A DNA stretch of 20,050 nucleotides from Candidatus Thorarchaeota archaeon (GCA_029855925.1 JAGSHP010000428.1:1-20050), one strand, 5' to 3'; numbered from the stretch's first letter, positions 1-7,904 are shown. A program made the numbers and translations. Notes: generated from the letters alone by a model not told the origin.

Positions 1-517
1 GAAGTACATGGTCGTCACCGCCACCGCCACCGCCACCGCCTTCATACTCAATCTTATCAATGGCAAAGCCCCATCGTGTCACAGAGTAGTCTGTAACAAG
101 CCGCACCTTGATGGTGCTCCCAGTGCTCCACTGAGTCCAGGTACCCGAAGAGTATGTGCCTGTATATCTGTGCAATTGTGCGTTATTGGCGTCATAGACA
201 TAGACATAGTCATAACCGTATTCCACGTCTATCCTAGTAAAGTGAACTCGAATCCGAGTCACATTAGTCTTTGTGATAGACCACGTATGGTCGTAGTTGT
301 TTGCATAGTTATGCTCCGACTCAAGAACATATGACTCTGTAGTGAAGGACTGCATGTCAAAAGCTTGCTGTCCATCTCCTACAGTTGATTCCGTGACTTG
401 CACTAGCTCTCCCCGATTGCTGTTAATCGCAGTTGTGTTTGCACTTCCAATGACTGGTAGTGCCACTGCAGTCAAAGCAAATAGAAAGAGTATTGTCAAG
501 AATTTCATTTTTTTCAT
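1..517 (-). CDS. Secreted CUB-like domain protein, 5' part only
   Basis: The reading frame starts at ATG 517 and stays open to the window edge, so about 172 residues are seen and the C-terminus is missing. Residues 1-26 look like a signal peptide: MKKMK, then a hydrophobic run, then a small-residue site near IGSA. Residues about 55-158 read like a CUB-type beta-sandwich. They show a NNYDHTW segment, a strand ending in YDYVYVYD, a YTG turn and a closing WGFAIDKIEYE strand. CUB domains are extracellular binding modules often attached to proteases. A run of eight glycines then DDH follows, which looks like a linker to a second, unseen domain. The start is supported by GGTG 8 nt upstream and a TATA box at 583-590. 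The enzymatic function, if any, lies outside the window. Secretion is well supported; the CUB call rests on pattern only. Confidence 0.7.
   Translation of the reverse strand, partial: MKKMKFLTILFLFALTAVALPVIGSANTTAINSNRGELVQVTESTVGDGQQAFDMQSFTTESYVLESEHNYANNYDHTWSITKTNVTRIRVHFTRIDVEYGYDYVYVYDANNAQLHRYTGTYSSGTWTQWSTGSTIKVRLVTDYSVTRWGFAIDKIEYEGGGGGGGGDDHVL
17..40 (-). repeat. Short tandem hexamer repeat coding for polyglycine
   Basis: Four perfect GGCGGT units on the minus strand encode eight glycines right after the CUB-like domain. It sits where an interdomain linker would be expected. A perfect 24-nt simple repeat can change length by slippage in steps of two glycines without breaking the frame. 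Confidence 0.85.
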
Positions 518-582
518 ATAGAATACACCACGCGAGCCAGTCCGAAATCATCAGACTGGGTGATGCAGGAATACCCACCAGC

Positions 583-590
583 TTTTTATA
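583..590 (-). promoter_or_regulatory. TATA box for the CUB-like gene, in the 518-817 gene-free stretch
   Basis: The minus strand reads TATAAAAA here, within AATAGATATAAAAAGC. Archaeal start sites lie about 25 nt downstream, so transcription should begin near 560 and leave a leader of roughly 40 nt. The leader begins with a perfect 6-bp inverted repeat (CCAGTC/GACTGG, plus-strand 537-559). The rest of 518-817 contains the 3' flank of eL37 and no convincing gene; see the finding on the +1 frame after eL37. Confidence 0.6.
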
Positions 591-817
591 TCTATTGGTT
601 GAAACTGCAAATTATTCCAATATGAACTGTAAACAGTATGTATCTGTAGAATTTTTGCAACACAACATGTGAGATGCCTACGAAATAACTACAATGATCC
701 TCTCTTCGCTCGCCCTAGTCCTGAGAACTCGACATGAAGTTCACCAACACCGTAGCAATGAGGTGCGTGGTCTTTTCCAAGTAGACTTCGCATTGCTGGA
801 TCTCATCTTGATGATGC

Positions 818-1003
818 CTAGCGTACTCGAACGCCGTTGACCTTCTTGTGAGCCCACTTGTAAGACCTGAGTCGACTGGAGGCACCATACCCACAGGCTG
901 CACACACCTTCTGGCGAACATGATAGGCTCTTCTTCCACATCGACGGCATCTAATGTGATGGGGGTTGTTCTTCTTTCCTTTTGCGGGGGTGCCTTTTCC
1001 CAT
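818..1003 (-). CDS. rpl37e: 50S ribosomal protein eL37
   Basis: This 61-residue basic protein matches eL37 along its whole length. It has the MGKGTPAKGKKNN start, a HxxCRRCG motif, VCAACGYG, and an arginine/lysine-rich tail. Cys19, Cys22, Cys34 and Cys37 form the expected C2C2 zinc site. The protein is a structural part of the large ribosomal subunit and contacts rRNA. It lies 7 nt after the LSm stop codon. An AAGGAG Shine-Dalgarno sequence overlaps the end of the LSm gene, so the two are cotranscribed and translationally linked. The LSm-eL37 pair is a well-known archaeal arrangement. Confidence 0.97.
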   Translation of the reverse strand: MGKGTPAKGKKNNPHHIRCRRCGRRAYHVRQKVCAACGYGASSRLRSYKWAHKKVNGVRVR

Positions 1004-1010
1004 TCTGATT

Positions 1011-1283
1011 CTACTCCTTTGCGACGTTCTTTGGCGGTGGCGATACGAGTACCACGTTATCGCCTCTCACTATCACCGTATTTACCTGTGCGACAGTTTC
1101 GGCATCTGTTTCCAGATCACGAGTGATTTCATCTGCATCCTCAAGAATGAGGTTCAGATGCTGGTCGAATCCACGCAGGCGGCCTCGGAGTTTTTTTCGA
1201 CCCTTGATTTCAACAAGAATCTGCTCGCCAATCGATTTTTGCAATATCTCCATAGGTCTGCTACTGTTCACAAAGGTCACCAA
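1011..1283 (-). CDS. Sm-like (LSm) RNA-binding protein
   Basis: Ninety residues with both Sm motifs. Sm1 includes GRLRGFDQHLNLILEDADE at residues about 35-53. Sm2 includes VIRGDNVVLVSP near residues 71-82. LSm proteins assemble into heptameric rings that bind U-rich single-stranded RNA and take part in tRNA and small-RNA metabolism. The ATG at 1283 gives an N-terminus about ten residues longer than many archaeal LSm proteins. A second in-frame ATG at 1253 (MEILQKS) would give the more usual length, so the exact start is uncertain. It is the first gene of the LSm-eL37 operon, with a likely promoter in the divergent region before the PUA gene. Confidence 0.95.
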   Translation of the reverse strand: MVTFVNSSRPMEILQKSIGEQILVEIKGRKKLRGRLRGFDQHLNLILEDADEITRDLETDAETVAQVNTVIVRGDNVVLVSPPPKNVAKE

Positions 1284-1342
1284 CGTGAGAAAGTGCTCAT
1301 GAGATACTAACCCATGATGCGCTCGCTACCCTCTTTAGTGGG

Positions 1343-1350
1343 CTTAAAAA
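1343..1350. promoter_or_regulatory. Shared TATA-like box between the LSm and PUA genes
   Basis: The plus strand reads CTTAAAAAG here and the minus strand CTTTTTAAG, so the element works as a TATA box in either direction. Read forwards, it predicts a start near 1373, about 70 nt before the PUA ATG. Read backwards, it predicts a start near 1320, about 37 nt before the LSm ATG. No other TATA-like sequence is seen in this divergent gap. That one box serves both genes is inference. Confidence 0.45.
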
Positions 1351-1441
1351 GATGACGATGAGGAACACAAGGAGGAGCCCCTCTCTCTGTATTTTACCGT
1401 GTCGGTGGTTTCAAAAGGACTTGATTTCAGTAACCCTTGAA

Positions 1442-1948
1442 ATGCCAAAGATTGACAAAATAAAAAACAGACACCTTCTCAAGAGGAAGCAGCAGAAGGC
1501 CGAAGTGGAGAAGATTGAGCAGATGTTGAGAACCAAGGTTCAGCTCCCAGATGGTTCACGTCTAGAGGCAGGGACGCTTGGGGACGGCTCAAAGATATTC
1601 CTGCTGAATGGCGACATTCTCTTCTTTGAACTTGAGGGGCGGATGTTTCCCTCCCTCCGTGCAGTTCTAGAAGGTTACGTCACGCTCCCCTCAATTGCAG
1701 TGGACATGGGTGCCGTAAAATTCGTTGTCAATGGTGCGGATGTAATGCGTCCTGGAGTGACGTCGATTCCTGACGGAATTGAACGCGGTTCTGTCGTTGC
1801 TGTTGTTGATGAACGGCATGGGCAACCACTGGCACTTGGTATTGCTGCAATGAGCTCAGAGGAGATGCGCGCCGCAACGAGTGGTAAGGTCGTCTTTTCC
1901 AAGCATCATGTTGGAGATGAGATCTGGGAATTTGGCAAGTCCCTATGA
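1442..1948 (+). CDS. PUA-domain protein, archaeal MCT-1/Tma20 type
   Basis: From ATG 1442 the protein has 168 residues. The first 75 are a charged helix (KIKNRHLLKRKQQKAEVEKI) followed by a compact pre-PUA domain. Residues about 78-153 form a PUA domain with the VNGADVMRPGVTSI core. PUA domains bind structured RNA. The two-domain layout is that of archaeal relatives of eukaryotic MCT-1/Tma20, which act at the ribosome in initiation and recycling; the archaeal role is inferred. An in-frame ATG at 1352 would add 30 atypical residues and would lie upstream of the transcription start predicted from the TATA box at 1343, so it is rejected. The stop codon overlaps the 3' end of the convergent helicase gene by 6 nt. 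Confidence 0.9.
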   Translation: MPKIDKIKNRHLLKRKQQKAEVEKIEQMLRTKVQLPDGSRLEAGTLGDGSKIFLLNGDILFFELEGRMFPSLRAVLEGYVTLPSIAVDMGAVKFVVNGADVMRPGVTSIPDGIERGSVVAVVDERHGQPLALGIAAMSSEEMRAATSGKVVFSKHHVGDEIWEFGKSL

Positions 1949-4636
1949 TGTCTTAGGCTGTGGGCGAATGTGTTTCTGGGCGGCCTTGTAGATCTCAACA
2001 GCATATCCGGGGTCTAGGCCGCAATTCTTGGAGAATCTGGTTCGAGCAGGCTTTCGCTTGGAGGGATCGATGTCCTTTCTGACGATGTCCTGAATGGACG
2101 CGTACCCTCTATCCACAAGAGTTCTGATCTCAACACGAGAGAGTCGTTTCGTAGAACCATCCTTACACGGAATCACAAGGTCCATCAGATCCGACGATGC
2201 CGCATCCTCCTTGAGACCGAAGCGCAGTCTCTTGCTAAATATGACGAATTGATTGGCGCTCTTCTTCCTGCCAACCCGCTTGAGATATGCTGCAATGCTC
2301 AATGCGATGTCTGCAGCCCAATCCATCATTGTAATCATATCCCCCTCATCAAGGCTCATCCATCGTCTGGCTCTTTCATCACCATTGATACCCATCTCTA
2401 TTGCAGTCTCAATCACTTCCCTGATGGGCTCTTCGTTTATCCATCCCCTCATGACCTCTCTCTTTATGGTCTCCCGCTTTTTCACCTGTTCAGAATACCA
2501 GTCATCAATATTGCCAAGTCCAGCAGCCTTTAACTCAACCTTGGTTGGCACGTATGTACGAGGCCGAGTCACTTGGACCAGCCTGAACTTCATGATGGTG
2601 TCAATCAGTTCTGTTTCTCCAAAGTCCACATCGTCATGTAGTCTGTCGCGCACCTTGACATAGTCCAGAGGGTTCAGTTCCTCGTGTATTGCATGTTTTG
2701 CATCTGAACCAACGTATACCCCACCACTGTCCATTGATGTGATTCCCATCTTCTCCATCCATTTGAACAGCTCTTCAATCTCTCTGCGAACAATGCCAAC
2801 ATACTTGGCGTCCGTTGTTCCACGCAACGTCTCACGGACTAGCATCAGTAACCTATCGACAATAGTCTCTGTATTGATTCTTCTGTGGCCAATGATCTCC
2901 TCAACAATGAGCGCGCATAGCAGATACGGGTCTATTGGCCCTGGGCGTAATGGAATCAGTGGTTGATGTAATAATTCCTCTATGACCACGTCGTCTTGTT
3001 CTTCTTCCACGGTTTCCTTTGATAGGGCGATAAATACGCTACCACCATGCTCTGTCAGATAGTATTCCCCGATGCGCCCGGCAATCTGTAGATATCGGGA
3101 TCGGTCTATGAACGCCCGCAGTGCTCGGTCAAGCACTATTGCAACATAGTCAAAGGGAAAGCTCGCCCCTGCCGCGATACCAGTGGTTGATACTACACAA
3201 CGAATATTTCCCAGTTTGAGTTCACGCTCCAATCTTCCTCTCAGGCTCGTTGTGAGACCCGCATGATGAAAGGCAACGCCATGTTCAAGAAGAGCCTTGA
3301 GCCTGGATGCGGCTGGCAGGTCTTCATCGTCACCTATTATCCGCTCAATGACCTCGTTGTTGATATCTCTGGGATATGCCTTTGAAATTCGCTGTGCATA
3401 GAACTCTGCGCTCTCTCTACTCCCCACTACTACTAAGAGCGACTTCGTCTTGTATTCCCCGATGTATTCATGGATTGCATCAAGTCTACTCCTTTCTGTG
3501 CTCTGGTGCATATGCGTACCGTCTGCACTTGAGATTCGTACCCCCTCGTCATCCGGAGTCACAACGTACTCGTCTGGTACAAGCCGTACGTTTGGGCGGA
3601 ATACCGCTGCGTCTAGCCACTTGGCTACTGTGTCGGTGTCTCCGAACCGCGATGACAATGTTATGATCTGAGCATTATTCTTCAGGCGCGTTATTAGCAG
3701 GTCTAGTCTGCAACTTCTGTCAGTTCCCAAGGCCCTTGGCGTTGGCTCCTCTCCTGTGCCTCCAAGCTCTGTGAGTTCATCCACCACTACGAGCTTGACC
3801 TTATTGAGCCAGCCTCTCTTGCTTAGAAAGGCACTCAGAACTGACTCATAGATGCCAATGATGAAGTCAGCCTTCTCTAGCATTTCCTCTGTAGCATCTG
3901 AATGAGCATCGTATCTGACCACCGAGTAACCAAGCTGGCTGAGAAGGTCACCGTACTCATCGATAAGCTGTCTGCTGATGGAGATCAGTGGCGTCATGTA
4001 CAGGCACTTCACACCCTGTTCCAATTTGGTCAGAATTATCATCATTGCAAGAAAGGTTTTCCCGGATCCTGGTGGCATCTGGAGTATGAGATTCCCTGAG
4101 ACGTCTCTAATCTCCTCTAGAAACTTAGCCTGTGCCGGAAGCAGTCGTACGAAGTTCTTGTATCTCAACAATACCTTTGCTGCTCGTCCCATCACAGTGT
4201 CCTTTGGAGTGGGTCCGAGAATGAGATTCATGGCTGATAGAGCGAGACGACCATCATGAGTGATCATGTATCTTCTATGCTTTCGACCTCTCTCTCCCAC
4301 AGCTCTAACAAAATTGGACGCAACAAGCTTTTCCATGCTCTCGTATAGAGTTCCTGCTGTTGCCAACTGCTTTCGTCGTTTCTCATATTTTGACTGTTCC
4401 TCAGTTCGCTCGCCCTCGACCATTATGGATGGCGGCGAAAGCCCTTGCATGATTAGTATGTTATCGACAATATCATCCCACCCCAAGGATGGGACTATGT
4501 CCCCAGCTCTTGGACTGAGTGCTCTGAGGATCTCAACCGCATATCTGTTGCTGAGTGCCTTCAAGCGACCTCTCAGGTCATCAGAACTATTGGGGCTGCT
4601 CATCTCTTCAACCACTCGTAAATACCGAGCTTCCAT
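1943..4636 (-). CDS. Divergent Ski2-like (SF2) helicase with N-terminal winged-helix region
   Basis: The product has 897 residues. Residues about 20-140 resemble an ArsR-like winged helix (LSNRYAVEILRAL, later RRYMITHDGRLAL). The SF2 helicase core follows. Motif I is PPGSGKT (188-194) and motif II is VVDELTEL (Asp286, Glu287). The motif III position reads LSSR rather than SAT. HHAGL (457-461) and STTGIAAGASFP (483-494) are Ski2/Hel308-like. Motif VI is QIAGRIGEY (517-525), so the usual second arginine is Glu524. Helical and winged-helix-like segments follow. The last 70 residues hold a helix-hairpin-helix-like unit (LSRVEIRTLVDRGYASIQDI), as in Hel308. It probably remodels nucleic acid using ATP, but whether DNA or RNA is unknown. 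ASH-Ski2 and Hel308-like families are candidates, with no clear assignment. ATG 4636 has no Shine-Dalgarno; ATG 4603 is an alternative. Confidence 0.88.
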   Translation of the reverse strand: MEARYLRVVEEMSSPNSSDDLRGRLKALSNRYAVEILRALSPRAGDIVPSLGWDDIVDNILIMQGLSPPSIMVEGERTEEQSKYEKRRKQLATAGTLYESMEKLVASNFVRAVGERGRKHRRYMITHDGRLALSAMNLILGPTPKDTVMGRAAKVLLRYKNFVRLLPAQAKFLEEIRDVSGNLILQMPPGSGKTFLAMMIILTKLEQGVKCLYMTPLISISRQLIDEYGDLLSQLGYSVVRYDAHSDATEEMLEKADFIIGIYESVLSAFLSKRGWLNKVKLVVVDELTELGGTGEEPTPRALGTDRSCRLDLLITRLKNNAQIITLSSRFGDTDTVAKWLDAAVFRPNVRLVPDEYVVTPDDEGVRISSADGTHMHQSTERSRLDAIHEYIGEYKTKSLLVVVGSRESAEFYAQRISKAYPRDINNEVIERIIGDDEDLPAASRLKALLEHGVAFHHAGLTTSLRGRLERELKLGNIRCVVSTTGIAAGASFPFDYVAIVLDRALRAFIDRSRYLQIAGRIGEYYLTEHGGSVFIALSKETVEEEQDDVVIEELLHQPLIPLRPGPIDPYLLCALIVEEIIGHRRINTETIVDRLLMLVRETLRGTTDAKYVGIVRREIEELFKWMEKMGITSMDSGGVYVGSDAKHAIHEELNPLDYVKVRDRLHDDVDFGETELIDTIMKFRLVQVTRPRTYVPTKVELKAAGLGNIDDWYSEQVKKRETIKREVMRGWINEEPIREVIETAIEMGINGDERARRWMSLDEGDMITMMDWAADIALSIAAYLKRVGRKKSANQFVIFSKRLRFGLKEDAASSDLMDLVIPCKDGSTKRLSRVEIRTLVDRGYASIQDIVRKDIDPSKRKPARTRFSKNCGLDPGYAVEIYKAAQKHIRPQPKTS

Positions 4637-4638
4637 GG

Positions 4639-4645
4639 CTTATAG
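4639..4645 (+). promoter_or_regulatory. Possible TATA box for sepF
   Basis: CTTATAG lies just upstream of the helicase start codon on the opposite strand. It predicts a start near 4668 and a leader of about 55 nt before ATG 4724. GAGGT at 4711-4715, 8 nt before that ATG, is a good Shine-Dalgarno. The TATA match is weak. Confidence 0.35.
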
Positions 4646-4723
4646 ATGATTCCACGATACGATGTATTACTCGCTCTTTTCTTTTCACGAATTCGATGTA
4701 TTCATGTACAGAGGTTGATGAAC

Positions 4724-5125
4724 ATGCGGCTGTTCAAGCGAAAGATTGTGACCGAGGAATCCCGGGACATGCATGTACCTCCATTGTCCTCACGTGCCTC
4801 GCTAGGAGTGTTCTCCCCGGCAATTGAGATGCAACAATCGGACCCCGTACGGGAATATAGGCGACTTGCGGAGCTTGATCAGATCTTTATTCGGTCGAAG
4901 TCTCTGAAGACCCTAGAGGATGTTCCATTCGTAGTCAATGAGATTCGTAATGGGAACATTGTACTCCTCGATATCTCCAGTCTGAATGACGGTCAGGAAC
5001 AGTCCTATCTTGAGTTGAAACGAATAGTTGAACGAATTCGCGGTGAAACAAGAGGCTACGATGCAGATATTGCCCTTGTCAATGAGAAGTGTCTGATTGT
5101 GACACCCTCTTTTGTTCGCTTCTAG
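4724..5125 (+). CDS. sepF: Archaeal SepF-like cell-division protein
   Basis: From ATG 4724 the protein has 133 residues. Residues about 54-133 match the SepF fold: FIRSKSLKTLEDV, then EIRNGNIVLLDIS, then a helix, then DIALVNEKCLIVTPSFVRF. Archaeal SepF anchors FtsZ to the membrane through a short N-terminal amphipathic segment. Here MRLFKRKI could play that part, followed by a flexible linker of about 40 residues. The start is chosen because GAGGT lies 8 nt upstream. The in-frame ATG at 4718 is only 2 nt from that site, and ATG 4646 would add 26 unlikely residues. Its stop codon lies 4 nt from the stop of the convergent aCPSF1 gene. FtsZ is not in this window, so partnership is inferred from the family. 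Confidence 0.85.
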   Translation: MRLFKRKIVTEESRDMHVPPLSSRASLGVFSPAIEMQQSDPVREYRRLAELDQIFIRSKSLKTLEDVPFVVNEIRNGNIVLLDISSLNDGQEQSYLELKRIVERIRGETRGYDADIALVNEKCLIVTPSFVRF

Positions 5126-5129
5126 AGAG

Positions 5130-7037
5130 TTATCTCAGCTTGATTGTTTCAGTGACCATTAGAGCCTTTGTGTCCACATTGAGTGCCTTATGAATTGTTG
5201 ACGCCAAGTTGAGACACTTGGAGACCTCACCGTGACAGGTGAGAATCTGCTCGGGTACCGGACTGACTCTCTTGACATAATTGAGAATCTGTTTTCTGTC
5301 AGAATGCCCTGAGAATCCCTCAACCGTTTCAATCTGCATATGTACCGGAATGACGGTCATCTGCCCCTCACGATTGTACATCTGGACTTCCTTCCAGCCC
5401 TTCTGAATACGTCGGCCAAGAGTTCCTTCACCCTGATAGCTCACAAAGATCAACGCATTCTTTTCCTCTGGTGCCATGAGTTTAAAGTATTCAACACTCG
5501 GGCCGCCAGCCAGCATCCCTGAGGTGGCCATGATGATACAAGGCTCGCCATTGACAATCTCCTCCCGCTGCTCAGGACTGTCGACCTGCACGAAGATCTC
5601 GTTCAAGAATGGATTGATACCCTGATGGAAGATCATCTCTCGTATCTTCTTGCTCAGTGCCTCTGGATGTGTAGTGTGAATTGCTGTTGCTTGAGCGATC
5701 ATTCCCTCAATGAAGACAGGTATCTTTGGTATGCGCTTCTTGGACACAAGGTCCTCTATGACAAGCATGATCTCTTGGGCTCGCCCTACCGCAAGCACCG
5801 GAATTAGTACCTTACCGCCTCTCTCTATTACCTTCTTAATGATGCTTGCAAACTTCTTCTCAACCTCCTGTCTCGGAGGCATCTTATCGGTCGGATGACC
5901 ATAAGTACTCTCAATAATGAGGGTCTCCAACCTCGGAAACGTGAAAGTAGCTGGCTCAAGCAGACGCGTTCTCCCAAACTTGAAGTCACCAGTGTACGCG
6001 AGATTGTATTGTCCATCGCCAATATGAAGATGTATTATTGCTGAGCCGAGAATGTGTCCTGCATTGTGAAGGGTCAAGCGCACGTCAGGTGCAATGTCTG
6101 TGACCTCTCCGTAGTCCAATGGGATGGTGTGAAGAATTGCTTCTTTGACATCGCGATCTCGATAGGGTCTGAGCTTGCCCTCTCGCTCAGCCACATCCAA
6201 ATAGTCTAACTGGAGAAGGGTAGAGAGATGGAGTGTTGGATGGGTCATGTAGACGGGGCCTCTGTATCCGTACTTGAAGAGAAATGGAACCATCCCCGAA
6301 TGGTCAAGATGCGCATGGCTCACAATGACCGCGTCAAGTTCATCGATATTGAACTCGGGCATGTCTAACCGTGGAAACGCTCGGCTTGGAGCACCGACAT
6401 TGACCCCACAGTCTATGAGGATGTTACTATCAGAGGTCTGAAGAAACATCGACTGCCTCCCGACCTCCCTGAATCCACCAAGCGCTGTGAGACGAATCCA
6501 TCCGTTATTGATTATTGGTTGCCTGTGAATTCGCTTACCGATCTCTCGAAATACCTTGTTACGCGTTTCAGCCTCGCTCTGAATGATGTATCGAATCTGT
6601 TTGATGAGCTTGCTCTCAATTGGCGGTGTTCGTTGCACATTTGGCCGCCAGAACGTCTGACGAGTGATTTCTCTCAGAGTGGTTCCGTTGCGTCCAATGA
6701 CCAGTCCTGGTTTTTGTGCCTCGATGATCACCTCTCCCCGTGAGGTGTCAAAGTCAATTGATGTTATCTCAGCCTCCGGTGGGACCAATTCACGAACTGT
6801 CTTCTCAGCCTCCTCAAAGGGCAGTCTGACCTCTGGCGCAGACCTGACCACGAGTCGCTTTCGCATCTTTCTTGCTAGGGCCTTTATTGCATCACCATCG
6901 TCGAGAAGAATCTTTGGAGCCTTGGAATAGATTGCTATCTCCGGCCCCTCATACTCCACTGAGCTAATTGCTGCCGACTTCGGAAGTGCCTTCATTACCA
7001 CTTCTCTTATATCCTCATATTCAGTTTCAGAATTCAT
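5130..7037 (-). CDS. fttA: aCPSF1/FttA, KH-domain beta-CASP ribonuclease and transcription termination factor
   Basis: The 635 residues show the full archaeal aCPSF1 architecture. Residues 1-145 hold two KH-type domains, the second with a GRNG loop (115-118). A metallo-beta-lactamase domain carries HAHLDH (241-246), His328 in NAGH and Asp351 in YTGD. The beta-CASP region has EST at 376-378, and GHSD (577-580) and CHGE (601-604) complete the metal site. All zinc ligands are present. The family cleaves RNA 3' ends at U-rich sites and ends transcription in archaea. It follows proteasome beta by 115 nt, a gap containing a perfect hairpin (7098-7115) and a weak TATA-like box (7082-7090). I see no strong Shine-Dalgarno before ATG 7037. 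Its 3' end abuts convergent sepF. Confidence 0.97.
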   Translation of the reverse strand: MNSETEYEDIREVVMKALPKSAAISSVEYEGPEIAIYSKAPKILLDDGDAIKALARKMRKRLVVRSAPEVRLPFEEAEKTVRELVPPEAEITSIDFDTSRGEVIIEAQKPGLVIGRNGTTLREITRQTFWRPNVQRTPPIESKLIKQIRYIIQSEAETRNKVFREIGKRIHRQPIINNGWIRLTALGGFREVGRQSMFLQTSDSNILIDCGVNVGAPSRAFPRLDMPEFNIDELDAVIVSHAHLDHSGMVPFLFKYGYRGPVYMTHPTLHLSTLLQLDYLDVAEREGKLRPYRDRDVKEAILHTIPLDYGEVTDIAPDVRLTLHNAGHILGSAIIHLHIGDGQYNLAYTGDFKFGRTRLLEPATFTFPRLETLIIESTYGHPTDKMPPRQEVEKKFASIIKKVIERGGKVLIPVLAVGRAQEIMLVIEDLVSKKRIPKIPVFIEGMIAQATAIHTTHPEALSKKIREMIFHQGINPFLNEIFVQVDSPEQREEIVNGEPCIIMATSGMLAGGPSVEYFKLMAPEEKNALIFVSYQGEGTLGRRIQKGWKEVQMYNREGQMTVIPVHMQIETVEGFSGHSDRKQILNYVKRVSPVPEQILTCHGEVSKCLNLASTIHKALNVDTKALMVTETIKLR

Positions 7038-7097
7038 CTGGAGTCACTTCTCTGATTCGAAGGGAACATACCCCTCTTGTTCTATTATTGGTCTCAC

Positions 7098-7115
7098 GTT
7101 CCGAACTGTCGGAAC
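7098..7115 (-). other. Perfect hairpin between psmB and aCPSF1
   Basis: GTTCCGA, a 4-nt loop and TCGGAAC form a perfect 7-bp stem, 61 nt upstream of the aCPSF1 ATG and 38 nt past the psmB stop. No T-run follows on the minus strand, so a simple intrinsic terminator is unlikely. It could mark an mRNA processing site or control aCPSF1. Confidence 0.6.
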
Positions 7116-7152
7116 CCCTCGTCGCAGTCTTAGACAGAAGTTCTCTGGCGGT

Positions 7153-7791
7153 CTATCGTCCCTTCCAGATTTTCATTATGGTGTCTTTGTCGATTGCTTG
7201 GTAGCCATCTTTGTCAATCACACTGACGAGGATCGAGTTTCCAGTTGCAGCATCGCGCTCAATAGCTGAAGCAATTGCTCTCACCGCGAGCTCAATCGCC
7301 TTGTTCTTAGTCAGATTATCCTTGTAACCTGCTTCAAGAACACCAAGTGCAACGGGGGAGCCCGAACCAGTGGCTGTGAACTTGTCCGGCAAGACCGACC
7401 CAATGAAGTCGGTATAGAACACTTGCGGACCAAGGTCGTCAAAGCCTCCTACGAGACACTGCAACATATAGCCACCCCTCGCTTGGAACATTATATTTGC
7501 CAAGAGCCGAGTCAGTGCTTTCACCCTCATGGGGCGGCCTCGCTGAATCTCGTACAGTTTAGACTCTGCCCGCAAAAGTTCCATGATTGCCTGTGCATCA
7601 GCAACAGAACCTGCAATAGTGGCTCCAATGCGGTCAGTGATCTTGTAGATCTTCTGTGCAGACTTGTTTGCTATCAGATAGCCCATTGTCGCTCTCTGAT
7701 CGCTGGCAAGGACTACACAGTCCTTGGCAATCATACCTATTGTTGTTGTTCCAGTCTTTAGTTCATCAGGGGGGTGCATGTTACGTTCCAT
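7153..7791 (-). CDS. psmB: Proteasome beta subunit (20S core peptidase)
   Basis: The 212-residue protein carries a 14-residue propeptide ending in KTG before Thr15, the N-terminal nucleophile exposed by self-cleavage. Counting from that threonine, Asp17 and Lys33 are in place (LASDQRA and NKSAQK), and a GSGSPVALGVLEAGY segment follows. It is therefore a catalytically active beta subunit of the archaeal 20S proteasome, which degrades unfolded proteins in a chamber gated by alpha subunits and fed by PAN or Cdc48-type ATPases. No alpha subunit is in this window. GGGAG 9 nt before ATG 7791 supports that start. A TATA box at 7861-7868 and the terminator behind FKBP indicate that psmB begins its own transcript, probably running into aCPSF1. 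Confidence 0.97.
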   Translation of the reverse strand: MERNMHPPDELKTGTTTIGMIAKDCVVLASDQRATMGYLIANKSAQKIYKITDRIGATIAGSVADAQAIMELLRAESKLYEIQRGRPMRVKALTRLLANIMFQARGGYMLQCLVGGFDDLGPQVFYTDFIGSVLPDKFTATGSGSPVALGVLEAGYKDNLTKNKAIELAVRAIASAIERDAATGNSILVSVIDKDGYQAIDKDTIMKIWKGR

Positions 7792-7860
7792 ATTGAGTAA
7801 CTCCCTAGGAATCTAACAGTGTCTAGGAGAACTAGTGACATTGACAAGTTTTGGGCTCCA

Positions 7861-7868
7861 TATTAAAA
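7861..7868 (-). promoter_or_regulatory. TATA box for psmB
   Basis: The minus strand reads TTTTAATA here. The expected start is near 7838, leaving a leader of about 47 nt that contains the GGGAG ribosome binding site at 7801-7805. The box lies just past the FKBP terminator. Confidence 0.55.
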
Positions 7869-7882
7869 GGTTTCTTATAGGG

Positions 7883-7904
7883 AATAAAATGAGCCTGAGG
7901 CTCA
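7883..7904 (-). terminator. Hairpin and T-run after the FKBP gene
   Basis: Immediately after the FKBP stop the minus strand reads TGAGCC-TCA-GGCTCA followed by TTTTATT. This is a perfect 6-bp stem with a 3-nt loop and a T-rich tail, the clearest intrinsic-type terminator in the window. T-rich tails are also archaeal termination signals without the hairpin, so the T-run may be the active part. Confidence 0.65.

Noticed and set aside
1352..1441. Upstream ATG for the PUA protein
   Set aside because: The added 30 residues are unlike the family and the ATG lies before the transcript start predicted from the TATA box at 1343-1350.
2253..2663. Open frame of 136 codons on the plus strand
   Set aside because: It is antisense to the helicase C-terminal region; serine-rich shadow composition.
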